From CAZOZK01 sp964584245 (GTDB lineage Bacteria > Patescibacteriota > Microgenomatia > UBA1400 > PJMF01): a DNA stretch of 10,945 bases. Each line of letters opens with the position of its first letter. Position 1 is the stretch's first letter. A model generated the notes under the pieces. It ran no database searches. It was given only the letters and a program-made list of their open reading frames with translations, and was not told where the DNA came from. Below, one piece after another: positions 1 through 7,908 of this stretch. Position numbers and translations under genes: made by a program. The stretch lies in assembly GCA_964584245.1 (NCBI GenBank), contig CAZOZK010000033.1, positions 1-10,945 of the forward strand, given 5' to 3'.

Positions 1-1315
1 TCAAAGCAATCAACATCACTGCCGAAAGTGAAACTGAAACGAAACTCCAATCAAAATCAAAAAAATTATTGAGTGCAAGTGAGCAAAAGCCTAATAGAAC
101 TGAATAAAAAAATAATTCGTCAACAGATGAAAAATTTTTTATCTTTCTTGATTGATGCAATGAATGTACTGCAGCGATTATAAGTAACAACGAAAATATC
201 AAAAAAAGCACTCCCCCAAAAATCCCGGTTTCTGCAAAAAATTGTAGATACGCGTTGTGTGCGTAGCCCGTAATATTCCAAGGTTGCGTTGCATATCTGT
301 TTGATATGAGTGAGAATGTGCCGATTCCATAACCTGTCAGTGGATATTCTGTAAATGCACGAAGTGCTTGCATCCAATATTCAGGCCGTGATTCAGTATT
401 AATAGGTTTACATAGTTGTGCTCGATACTGTGGAATTGGACAGGCACTATTTGGGAAAGCCGCATACACGACAGAAAAAATAAATTTAAAAAATAAGATT
501 GAAAGAAACAATGAAAATAAAAGTAGTAACACAAATTTCACAATTTTTTTTTGAGACTGTGTAAATTGTGGAACATGAGTTTTTGAGAATTCTGTACGAT
601 TTCTGAATAACATGAAAACAAGTATCAGTAGCTGGAATAATCCGATTGTCACTGCTACTCTACCAAAACTAAATAAAAGTGAGAAAGTAAAAAACAATGG
701 CACCACCAAAAATACTGTTGAGCGAAATTTATACACCCACCACCAAGTGATCGGTAAAATTAAAAGTAAATAGCTCGCTAAGTGATTATGTCCATAGGAT
801 GCATACAAAATATTAAATCCTGGCAGACGTGACGCCCATACTGGACTAAAAGAAAAAACTATACTAACAACACATAGCACAATTCCGATTACAACAAATA
901 CTCCTGTCAGGATTTGTGATGCTTCTTTTGTACGCAAGATTTTTCCCCGAAAAAATACAATCCAAAAAACTACATACAACGTGATTTGCACTTTCATTGC
1001 ATCTAATGAAAGCGGGATATTCTGAGAAAAAAATGCGCTCATACCCCACCAAATCAATCCTGCACTCCATGTTAAGAAGAGAAATATGACAGGTTTTGAG
1101 GTTACCTTTTCCCAATCAAAAATAGCATATAAATTTGGCAAAAAAGCAAAAAAACTAGCCACAATAAATACTGGCAATAGCCACCACCTGTGAAATGTGT
1201 CGCCAAATAAGAATAAAATAAAGAATAGACATATCCACGCTAAAAAAACGATTGCATGAAGTAAGCCTTTTTTGCTAAATAAATAGGATTCAAGCTCTTG
1301 AAACATTGACTTCAT
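1..1315 (-). CDS. O-antigen polymerase/ligase (Wzy/WaaL-like), 3' end cut by window
   Basis: The reading frame is open from the ATG at 1315 to the left edge (438 codons, no stop), so the C-terminus is missing. The product is strongly hydrophobic, with about ten or more predicted membrane segments. A large hydrophilic loop at about residues 285-360 lies late in the protein. The loop carries the family signature: R310 followed by PEYW, then a YPLTGYGIGTF stretch, then AHNAYLQFFAETG with H353. In O-antigen ligase family proteins (Wzy_C/WaaL, PF04932) an Arg and a His in the periplasmic loop are functionally important, and these may correspond. The expected role is polymerising or transferring lipid-linked glycan at the outer face of the cytoplasmic membrane; sequence alone does not separate polymerase from ligase. 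It diverges from the amidotransferase gene. The start may instead be ATG 1306, which lies 7 bases after a TACAAT hexamer. An A9 run lies in the coding strand at 544-552. Confidence 0.85.
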   Translation of the reverse strand, partial: MKSMFQELESYLFSKKGLLHAIVFLAWICLFFILFLFGDTFHRWWLLPVFIVASFFAFLPNLYAIFDWEKVTSKPVIFLFLTWSAGLIWWGMSAFFSQNIPLSLDAMKVQITLYVVFWIVFFRGKILRTKEASQILTGVFVVIGIVLCVVSIVFSFSPVWASRLPGFNILYASYGHNHLASYLLLILPITWWWVYKFRSTVFLVVPLFFTFSLLFSFGRVAVTIGLFQLLILVFMLFRNRTEFSKTHVPQFTQSQKKIVKFVLLLLFSLFLSILFFKFIFSVVYAAFPNSACPIPQYRAQLCKPINTESRPEYWMQALRAFTEYPLTGYGIGTFSLISNRYATQPWNITGYAHNAYLQFFAETGIFGGVLFLIFSLLLIIAAVHSLHQSRKIKNFSSVDELFFYSVLLGFCSLALNNFFDFDWSFVSVSLSAVMLIAL

Positions 1316-1319
1316 TGTA
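1314..1319 (-). promoter_or_regulatory. Candidate -10 box (TACAAT) for the Wzy/WaaL-like gene
   Basis: The minus strand reads TACAAT, then 7 bases, then ATG at 1306. This is the same geometry as the TAGAAT hexamer before the gene at 5102. If real, transcription would begin at or next to the A of ATG 1306, giving a leaderless message and moving the start three codons in from ATG 1315. No convincing -35 is seen 16-18 bases upstream. A hexamer like this occurs often by chance in AT-rich DNA. Confidence 0.3.
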
Positions 1320-1380
1320 CCTGAGTTCGATGAATTGCACTACGTCGTCTGTAGTGAAGCTACTCTGTAATCCAATCCCA

Positions 1381-1389
1381 TGTTACCAT
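1381..1389 (+). promoter_or_regulatory. Candidate extended -10 (TGTTACCAT) for the fused amidotransferase gene
   Basis: The sequence matches the extended -10 pattern TGnTAnnnT and ends 8 bases before ATG 1398, the start that leaves a cysteine at position 2. It would give a nearly leaderless message. An alternative is the TGTAAT at 1366-1371, which sits 8 bases before ATG 1380. No Shine-Dalgarno sequence precedes either ATG. The 82-base divergent gap also holds short inverted repeats (ACTAC at 1339-1343, GTAGT at 1351-1355, CTAC at 1360-1363), too weak to call an operator. Confidence 0.28.
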
Positions 1390-1397
1390 CTAGACAT

Positions 1398-3359
1398 ATG
1401 TGCGGCATTTTTGGGGTGATATCGAGTACCAGCGTGAGCTTTCCTGAAGTAAAAGCTAGTATTGAAGCACTTTTTTCTCAATCGTTATCGAGAGGGTCTG
1501 AGGCAGCGGGTATGGCAGTTGGGATAGAGTCACGGTATCAGCTAACTAAAGTTACTCAAAAAGCTACCAAATTTTTGAAATCTGAAGAATACACGGCATT
1601 CTCAAAAAAAATAGCATCTCAGCCATTTTTTACTCTTATTGGCCACGCTCGACTGGCAACAAATGGTACCCATAAAAATCAGGCTAATAATCAACCAGTG
1701 GTTTCTAGGTTAGGGCATGTGGTTGGAGTTCACAATGGAATCATTACAAATTATGAATCATTATTTCTTGAGCTAAAATCAAAGAAAAAATTGAATCAAC
1801 CTAAAAACGACGCACTCCCCGAACTAGATACTCAGGTTCTACTCGATTATTTTGAAGCACTCCTTATTGAACATGATTTTGATGTTGTAGCTGCGATTCG
1901 TATCCTTTTTTCAAAAATCGAAGGCACTGCAAACCTCGCATTATTCTTGCCAAAATTAAATACTAAGTCACCCACAACACTTTTAGTTACCAATCATGGC
2001 TCTCTGCATTATGTGACGAGTCAAATTGATGACGAGCAATCAGCGGGTCGTACGTATTTCGCATCTGAATCTATTTTTATTAAGAAGGCGCTTGGATTAG
2101 AATCAAAACAACTGAAAGCTAATACAGCACTAATTTTTGAAAATAATTCCCAAAGAATAATTGAACTACAAGCAGCTAAAAAATTACGAAACACTACTTC
2201 GACCATACAACTAAAATCATCCTCACTCAATTCAATAAAAAAACTCAAGAAACATACGATAGATTTTGATAGAATCAAAAAAATTCCCCGCTGTAGTCGG
2301 TGTATCTTGCCAATAACTACCCCATTTATTACCTTTGATGCACAAGGTGTGTGCAACTACTGTCATGAACATACACCAATCACCAATAAAGGGCCGGAGG
2401 CTTTAGAAAAAATCCTCAAAAAATATCGAAAAAAATCTGGTGAGCCAGATTGTATCGTGGCGTTTAGCGGCGGTCGCGATAGTTCGTATGGGCTTCATCT
2501 CTTAGCAAAAGAATTTGGCATGCACCCCATTGCGTATACCTATGACTGGGGCATGATTTCAGATTTGGGACGAAGAAATCAGGCACGTGTGCTGGGTACT
2601 CTTGGTGTTGAATATATTCTGAAATCGGCGAATATTGGAATGAAACGAAACCATATACGTCAAAATATTTTAGCGTGGATGAAAAATCCTCAGCTAGGTA
2701 TGGTGCCACTGTTCATGCAGGGCGATAAACAATGTGAGTACTTTGCTGATCAAGCAAAAAGAAATTATGATTTACCGCTGATGATTTATTGTCGTGGAAA
2801 TGAATTAGAAAAAGAAGAATTTAAAACTGGTCATTGCGGAGTTCGTGAAGCTGATCCGGGTGGAGTTATTCATGATTTGGCCATCAAAAATAAATTGAAG
2901 TTGTTGAAATATTATGGTTCAGAATATCTCAAAAATCCTTCGTATATCAATGAATCGTTTTTTCAAACCGCCTTTGGCTATTTTTCTACCTACTGGCAAC
3001 CTCATGACTATATATATCTTTGGCATTATCTTGATTGGGATGAAAAAACTATTGAGAAAACACTAACTAAAGAATACAACTGGGAGATGAGCACAGAGAC
3101 TACAACCTCGTGGAGAATTGGCGATGGTACTCCTCCATTTTACAATTACATTTATTGTCAGGTGCAGGGTTTTACTGAGAATGATTCATTAAGGGCGCGC
3201 CAAGTTCGTGAAGGTATTATCAGCCGCGCTGAAGCTCTTGATTTGGTGTATTCTGAGAACCAACCTCAGTATGGCGCGCTCGCATGGTATTTTGATACTA
3301 TTGAGCTTGATGGCGATGCAGTGCTGAGCGTTGTGGATGGGATGAGGAAATTGTATTGA
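1398..3359 (+). CDS. Fused glutamine amidotransferase: GFAT-type glutaminase + WbpG/PseA-like N-acetyl sugar amidotransferase
   Basis: The protein is 653 residues. Start 1398 is chosen over the in-frame ATG 1380 because it gives M-C-G-I-F-G: Cys2 becomes the N-terminal nucleophile of class II amidotransferases after Met removal. Residues 1 to about 220 are a GFAT/PurF-type glutaminase: SRGSEAAGMAV (31-41), GHARLATNG (82-90, catalytic-type Arg85), HNG (112-114, oxyanion Asn-Gly) and LDT (143-145). A lysine-rich linker follows. Then comes a possible zinc site, CSRC (299-302) with CNYC (319-322), and an ATP-PPase P-loop, SGGRDSS (357-363). This second half resembles the WbpG/PseA/LegX N-acetyl sugar amidotransferase family, which makes acetamidino sugars and usually receives ammonia from separate HisH/HisF-like partners. 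Here the ammonia source appears built in. There is no phosphosugar isomerase (SIS) domain, so it is not GlmS. The substrate is unknown. A GT-C-like gene follows after 29 bases. Confidence 0.82.
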   Translation: MCGIFGVISSTSVSFPEVKASIEALFSQSLSRGSEAAGMAVGIESRYQLTKVTQKATKFLKSEEYTAFSKKIASQPFFTLIGHARLATNGTHKNQANNQPVVSRLGHVVGVHNGIITNYESLFLELKSKKKLNQPKNDALPELDTQVLLDYFEALLIEHDFDVVAAIRILFSKIEGTANLALFLPKLNTKSPTTLLVTNHGSLHYVTSQIDDEQSAGRTYFASESIFIKKALGLESKQLKANTALIFENNSQRIIELQAAKKLRNTTSTIQLKSSSLNSIKKLKKHTIDFDRIKKIPRCSRCILPITTPFITFDAQGVCNYCHEHTPITNKGPEALEKILKKYRKKSGEPDCIVAFSGGRDSSYGLHLLAKEFGMHPIAYTYDWGMISDLGRRNQARVLGTLGVEYILKSANIGMKRNHIRQNILAWMKNPQLGMVPLFMQGDKQCEYFADQAKRNYDLPLMIYCRGNELEKEEFKTGHCGVREADPGGVIHDLAIKNKLKLLKYYGSEYLKNPSYINESFFQTAFGYFSTYWQPHDYIYLWHYLDWDEKTIEKTLTKEYNWEMSTETTTSWRIGDGTPPFYNYIYCQVQGFTENDSLRARQVREGIISRAEALDLVYSENQPQYGALAWYFDTIELDGDAVLSVVDGMRKLY

Positions 3360-3388
3360 ACAAAATTTAAAATAATTACTAGATACTC

Positions 3389-5047
3389 ATGAAGAAAAAC
3401 TTACTATCAATAGTTACAAACCTATTGAAATACAAATTAGATATTCTGTTTCTTATTTGTATTATTGTGTACCTAACTATACTGATTTTAAACTTCAACT
3501 TTTATCCATTAATTGCGAACTCAGACGTAATCCAATTTTTGATGGATGGGAGAACCTATCACTCCTTGGAGTTACCAGCAAATATACATGCATCACCTCT
3601 ATATCCGATAGTAATTACATTTGTTAGTTACTTATTTAAGGATCACTTTTTGCTCTATGAAGTTGCAGCGGCCAGATTCATTAATATTGTTTCAATCCTG
3701 GGATCACTTGGTCTCTTGTACTTGTTTGCCAAAAAACAATCTAATGCTCTTATCGCTCTAGCAGTATGTATTTTGGCAATGCTCCATCCGTGGACATTTA
3801 TGATGGGAATTGGTGATTATTCAGAATCCTCATATACTTTTTTAGTACTTTTATCGTTATATAGCTTAGTGAAGCTAAAAAGAATTTCCTTGGCTTTTTT
3901 TATTGCAGGAATCAGCTTTCTAGTAAGAAATGAAGGTATTTTGCTATTTTTATCATTATTTCTAGTTGAAGTTCATTCATCTAGAATAAATGTTCATGAA
4001 TTACTAGCCAGATTTAAAAAGACAGTTTTACTTCCAGGATTCTTAATAGGAAGTGCAATTATTACTGGGTGGCTAATAATCTTGTTTGCAAATAACTTAC
4101 ACTCTTCTATATACCAACTACAGTATTCAGATAATTTGCGATTTGGATATTACTTTTTTTATGAGATTGTTGAAAGAAAAAATGAATTACCTGAACTAAG
4201 GTTTATTAGCAATTATCCCAAATTTATTTTTGCTTATGCTGACTATAGGCCAACATCATATAGTGATCCTTATCTGTGGATAGGTGTAGCAACATCTTTA
4301 ATTTTAATTATTTTCTATTTTCGAGTTAAAAATCAATTGGTTAGAGCTATTTCTTTATACATAGTTATGTACCTATTTTTACACATGGCATTTCCAGCTT
4401 ATCCACTTAGATATTTTTTTCCATTGTTATTTATAACTTACTTATTACTACTTGCTATGCTTAAGAGTTCATTTGATTATCTTCAGAGCAAGGGAATCAA
4501 AAAAAATAGACTGATAGTAATACCCATATCTTTATATTTACTAATGAATTATTTCCTTATACATAACTTTACTGCAAATATAGAGCCTCAAAGAAAATAT
4601 TACGAAAGCTATGAAAAAATAGCAATTTGGATCAAAAATTCTATTATGAGCAGTAAAAACAGCTCTTATACTTTATACATGCAATACCCGTTCTTGAAAT
4701 ATTACTTAACCGGTGAAGAAAGCTCCAATAGTAAGAGGCATCAATGGACTAAAGACTCTCATGGAGATCATTACTTATCATACTTCAATCCAGATACAAA
4801 TACTAAGATTCGATTCATTGATACAGACCAACTCAAATCTAAAAATTGTATGAACATTCTTTGCATTAATGAGCGATATAGAGTTGATGACTCTAACTCT
4901 CTCTTTATTCATGCTAAGATTGAACCTGAAGAAACAATGTTATTTTATGAAGAAAATCTTGACGAGATTGGAGAAAAACCTGACCTTGATTCACCAGATG
5001 CAGATGTAAGATTCTTTACATTTAAGAATCAAAAATTAAGTGAATAG
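3389..5047 (+). CDS. Polytopic membrane glycosyltransferase, GT-C/GT39-like (probable)
   Basis: The protein is 552 residues. A first membrane segment lies at about 18-38. An outer loop follows with an acidic residue (NSD, D46) and then ASPLYPIV (69-75 region), which resembles the HPPLYP loop of GT39/ArnT-type lipid-phosphate-dependent transferases. Several more membrane segments run to about residue 394, and the last roughly 158 residues are hydrophilic, presumably outside the membrane. The expected job is transfer of a sugar from a polyprenyl-phosphate donor on the outer face; the family call rests on topology and the first loop, so the exact substrate is unknown. It lies 29 bases after the fused amidotransferase with no Shine-Dalgarno sequence, so it is probably cotranscribed. 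A TAAAAT at 3368-3373 could be a weak internal promoter. Arginine codons are odd: 16 of 20 are AGA/AGG and none is CGT, CGC or CGG, unlike both neighbours. That suggests a different origin. Confidence 0.68.
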   Translation: MKKNLLSIVTNLLKYKLDILFLICIIVYLTILILNFNFYPLIANSDVIQFLMDGRTYHSLELPANIHASPLYPIVITFVSYLFKDHFLLYEVAAARFINIVSILGSLGLLYLFAKKQSNALIALAVCILAMLHPWTFMMGIGDYSESSYTFLVLLSLYSLVKLKRISLAFFIAGISFLVRNEGILLFLSLFLVEVHSSRINVHELLARFKKTVLLPGFLIGSAIITGWLIILFANNLHSSIYQLQYSDNLRFGYYFFYEIVERKNELPELRFISNYPKFIFAYADYRPTSYSDPYLWIGVATSLILIIFYFRVKNQLVRAISLYIVMYLFLHMAFPAYPLRYFFPLLFITYLLLLAMLKSSFDYLQSKGIKKNRLIVIPISLYLLMNYFLIHNFTANIEPQRKYYESYEKIAIWIKNSIMSSKNSSYTLYMQYPFLKYYLTGEESSNSKRHQWTKDSHGDHYLSYFNPDTNTKIRFIDTDQLKSKNCMNILCINERYRVDDSNSLFIHAKIEPEETMLFYEENLDEIGEKPDLDSPDADVRFFTFKNQKLSE

Positions 5048-5085
5048 TGAGTTGCATAATTAACACTCCTCGCTCGGCTTACTCG

Positions 5086-5094
5086 TGATAGAAT
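5086..5094 (+). promoter_or_regulatory. Extended -10 promoter (TGATAGAAT) giving a probable leaderless GT4 transcript
   Basis: TG-A-TAGAAT is close to the sigma-70 extended -10 consensus and ends 7 bases before ATG 5102. The expected start of transcription therefore falls at or next to the start codon. There is no -35 at normal spacing and no Shine-Dalgarno sequence. The 54-base gap is locally GC-richer than its surroundings (about 5066-5085) without forming a good hairpin. Confidence 0.45.
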
Positions 5095-5101
5095 CTGCTA
5101 G

Positions 5102-6220
5102 ATGAGTAAAAAACTAGCAATAGTATTTCCCAATCTTGGTCTTGGCGGCGTGCAACGTAGAATGGTTGACATTGCTAATTATATTTCTGATTCTTCAACC
5201 TACAAAGATACAACGACCTCTATAATCGTTAAACAATTAGGGACATTTAATTTCAAAAACCAACTTAAAAAATCCACAGGTACTACATTATTTATCTGCA
5301 CTACTTTTTTCAAAAAAATTAAACCTAATAATGTTTTTTTTCTTTTCTACACAAACTGGATGTTGTTGACTAAAATTAGACCTACTACTGTGTTAGTATT
5401 TTTTCATTATTCTGTGCTGTCAGTGTTACTCTATAAAATAATTAACTGGAAAACAAAACTGGTAATGAGCCAAGATAATATTCTAAGTTTGTATAATCGA
5501 AAGCCACACGTAAATCGTGTCTATCCAAAATGGCTAATACAAATTCTCTATTGGTTTGTAGATGAAATTATCGTACAAACAAACACCGCAAAAAGTGATT
5601 TAATTGCGTACATCTCGGTCAATTCAAATAAAGTACATGTAATTCCGAATTGGGTCCCAAGCGAAAATCACAAAAAATTGCCTAAGTTTAGTGAACGAAA
5701 ATACGATGTATTGTATGCAGGCAGATTTGCAGCGCAGAAACGCCTCGATCTTTTTATTGAATTTTGCGCACTTATGGTACATCACCAACCAAAGCTACGA
5801 GTTATTTTAATTGGCGAAGGACCAGAAGATAAAACTATACGAAAGTTAATTCGTTCACTTTCTTTAGAAAAAAATATCACCATATTGCCACCAACAAAAA
5901 AACAGGAACAATTCCTACTTCAATCAAAATATATTGTACTCACCTCTGAATTCGAGGGTCACCCAATGATTTTAACTGAGGCAATGTCGGTCGGGGTTAT
6001 ACCAGTGGTATTAGACTATCCTGGATGCCGTGAATATTTGAGAAATAATATTGATGCAATTGTTGCTACTTCGCTCAGTTCACTAGCCAATCGGACACTT
6101 ACATTTTATTCAGACAAACAAAAAGCTCAATTATTTTCTAATCAGGTTGCAACATCAGCACAGACTCTATTCAACCACAAGCATCTAATGGAAAAAACCC
6201 TACAATTGCTGCTTCAATAA
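5102..6220 (+). CDS. GT4 family glycosyltransferase (GT-B fold)
   Basis: The protein is 372 residues, typical for GT4 retaining glycosyltransferases that work in the cytoplasm with nucleotide-sugar donors. The N-terminal donor/acceptor domain opens with NLGLGGVQRR (11-20), the glycine-rich loop of the family. The C-terminal Glycos_transf_1 domain begins after VIPNW (180-184). It contains LYAGRFAAQKR (204-214), LIGEGPE (236-242) and the E-x7-E motif E285-GHPMILT-E293 that binds the donor nucleotide sugar. The sugar and linkage cannot be read from the sequence. The start sits directly behind a -10-like element and no other ATG fits better. It is convergent with the AsnB-like gene; the last 7 bases (6214-6220) are shared, so the two stop codons lie within each other's coding ends. 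It is a paralogue of the GT4 encoded at 8851-9969. Confidence 0.92.
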   Translation: MSKKLAIVFPNLGLGGVQRRMVDIANYISDSSTYKDTTTSIIVKQLGTFNFKNQLKKSTGTTLFICTTFFKKIKPNNVFFLFYTNWMLLTKIRPTTVLVFFHYSVLSVLLYKIINWKTKLVMSQDNILSLYNRKPHVNRVYPKWLIQILYWFVDEIIVQTNTAKSDLIAYISVNSNKVHVIPNWVPSENHKKLPKFSERKYDVLYAGRFAAQKRLDLFIEFCALMVHHQPKLRVILIGEGPEDKTIRKLIRSLSLEKNITILPPTKKQEQFLLQSKYIVLTSEFEGHPMILTEAMSVGVIPVVLDYPGCREYLRNNIDAIVATSLSSLANRTLTFYSDKQKAQLFSNQVATSAQTLFNHKHLMEKTLQLLLQ

Positions 6221-7905
6221 CTGATACCATTTGCTCTTGCCCATGAAAAAAAGACATATAATGACCAAAGCTTGTGTTTATGGTTTGCTGTACCACTAAC
6301 ATGCTCTACTAAATATTTAAGAGCTATTTTTTTATTGATAATCGAAGTGTCTTCAAGCATGTCTATAAATGAATTTTTGAAGAAATTACCATTTCTCATC
6401 CAGTTATTGATAGGTACAGAAAATCCATGTTTAGGTCTTACTATAGTGAGAAGCGGAAGGTATCTTAAAGCAATTTTTCGCAATATGAATTTTGTACCAA
6501 GAACATTCACCTTTTGCGAATTATTGAGCTGCAAGGAAAAAGCTAATAGTTTTGAATCCAAAAAAGGTGCTCGTAACTCAAGATTATGTCGCATTGAAAA
6601 AACATCTGACTTTGCTAGTAATTGATCAGGCAAATAATGATTCAAATCTTGTAATTGTTTTTGTTGCAGTGATCTGGCAAAAACCTTAGTTCTACCTGAA
6701 TCTAAACCAAGATTAAGCAACTGAGCATCTGCCCAAATTCGTTGGGCAATGTACTCATTTTTATTTGATTCCAGACCCAAGAAGTTAAATGCATCTCCAG
6801 TAATATCTCTATATCGACCATATCCTCCAAAAAGTTCGTCTGCACCCTCTCCAGCAAGTGCGACGCGTGTGTTTTTGCTCGCTAATTTTGCAAGCACATA
6901 TGTTGGGATACACGCTGGATCAGAAAATGGATGATCAATTAGTAAACCGATATTAGCTATAACAGGAAGTATCATCTTGTAGGTAACGTCAATCTGATAA
7001 TGATCAGTATCAAAATATCTAGCAATTTGATTAGAAAAATAACTTTCATTATGAATAAAGTTTTCAGGAAAATTGATTGAGTATGTTGCTGTTTTTTTTG
7101 AGTGTTGTGTTGAGTAATACGTAAGCAAACTCGAGTCAATTCCTCCACTCAAAAAAATATGTGCATGTTCCGTTGCTCTTTTTTTAACTGCTTGTGAAAG
7201 TAATATATCTAATTGATCGAGTGAATTATCTGAATCAATATGTAATTCTGTAGGCACTACATATTTTGTAGTATTTATTTTTTTTGATTTCAAAGCATAA
7301 CTCACACAAGTGCCTGGCTGGACTTTTTTAATTCCTTTTAGTAATGTTGACTCAAAGGTAGATCCTGTCGCCAAATAATCGGCAAGATCAAGCAATGAAA
7401 TTTCTTTTTTCACATATGACAAACTAAGAATTGATTTTAGCTCTGACCCAAAACTCAGATGACCTTGTTGTGTAGTGTAATATAATTGTTTTTCACCAAA
7501 TGTATCCCTGGCTAAATATATTTTTGACTTCGAAGTATCAAAAATACAGAGTGAAAACATACCTTCTAAAAACGAGAATGCTTTTATGCCAAATAATTCG
7601 AAAAGTGGTAAGATCACTTCAGCGTCACAGGTTGTTTTTCTATCAAACTTGCCTTTTAAATATCTTTTAAAAATTTCGTCATGATTATAAACTTCACCAT
7701 TAAAAAATAACACAAAATGTTTGTGCTTAAATGGATACAAATCTTGAGAAGAATCATTGATTGCTAAACGATTCATTCCTAGACCAATTTTCCCTTTTTC
7801 AACATGAAAATAATCCCCATCATAGCCACGATGTCGCATGACTTCAATCATCCTTGAGATGTTAAGATTAAAATCTGGTTTGGTTGTTCCTGCAATACCA
7901 CACAT
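6214..7905 (-). CDS. AsnB-like glutamine-hydrolysing amidotransferase (asparagine synthase family)
   Basis: The protein is 563 residues, close to E. coli AsnB in length. The N-terminal class II glutaminase domain (about 1-190) has Cys2 in MCGIAG, MRHRGYDG (23-30; the family usually has Pro where Tyr28 stands), NRLAI (45-49), FFNGEVYNH (67-75) and CDAE (93-96). The C-terminal ATP-PPase synthetase domain has LSGGIDSS (252-259), AGEGADELFGGY (351-362) and a late SMRHNLELRAPFLD segment. All catalytic landmarks are present, so it is likely active. It is the last gene of the tight minus-strand operon, 3 bases after the PssE-like gene. Ordinary asparagine synthesis is possible. Its place at the end of a glycosyltransferase operon also fits a sugar amidotransferase, like the AsnB-type WbpS of Pseudomonas O-antigen loci that is thought to amidate a uronic acid. 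Sequence does not decide between these. Confidence 0.9.
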   Translation of the reverse strand: MCGIAGTTKPDFNLNISRMIEVMRHRGYDGDYFHVEKGKIGLGMNRLAINDSSQDLYPFKHKHFVLFFNGEVYNHDEIFKRYLKGKFDRKTTCDAEVILPLFELFGIKAFSFLEGMFSLCIFDTSKSKIYLARDTFGEKQLYYTTQQGHLSFGSELKSILSLSYVKKEISLLDLADYLATGSTFESTLLKGIKKVQPGTCVSYALKSKKINTTKYVVPTELHIDSDNSLDQLDILLSQAVKKRATEHAHIFLSGGIDSSLLTYYSTQHSKKTATYSINFPENFIHNESYFSNQIARYFDTDHYQIDVTYKMILPVIANIGLLIDHPFSDPACIPTYVLAKLASKNTRVALAGEGADELFGGYGRYRDITGDAFNFLGLESNKNEYIAQRIWADAQLLNLGLDSGRTKVFARSLQQKQLQDLNHYLPDQLLAKSDVFSMRHNLELRAPFLDSKLLAFSLQLNNSQKVNVLGTKFILRKIALRYLPLLTIVRPKHGFSVPINNWMRNGNFFKNSFIDMLEDTSIINKKIALKYLVEHVSGTANHKHKLWSLYVFFSWARANGISY

Positions 7906-7908
7906 AGG

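Noticed and set aside
120..1115. Short minus-strand frames at the left end
   Set aside because: They are out of frame with the long O-antigen polymerase/ligase reading frame that spans the whole region.
2021..2709. Open frames on the minus strand inside the fused amidotransferase gene
   Set aside because: They lie opposite a gene with clear catalytic motifs and encode no recognisable domain.
1398..3359. GlmS (glucosamine-6-phosphate synthase)
   Set aside because: Only the glutaminase half resembles GlmS; the second half has a PP-loop and four cysteines instead of SIS isomerase domains.
5048..5085. Possible terminator hairpin after the GT-C-like gene (GAGT...ACTC)
   Set aside because: The stem is only about four pairs with a long AT loop and no T run follows.
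6272..6934. Open frames on the plus strand opposite the AsnB-like gene
   Set aside because: They are antisense shadows of a conserved coding region with no family resemblance.
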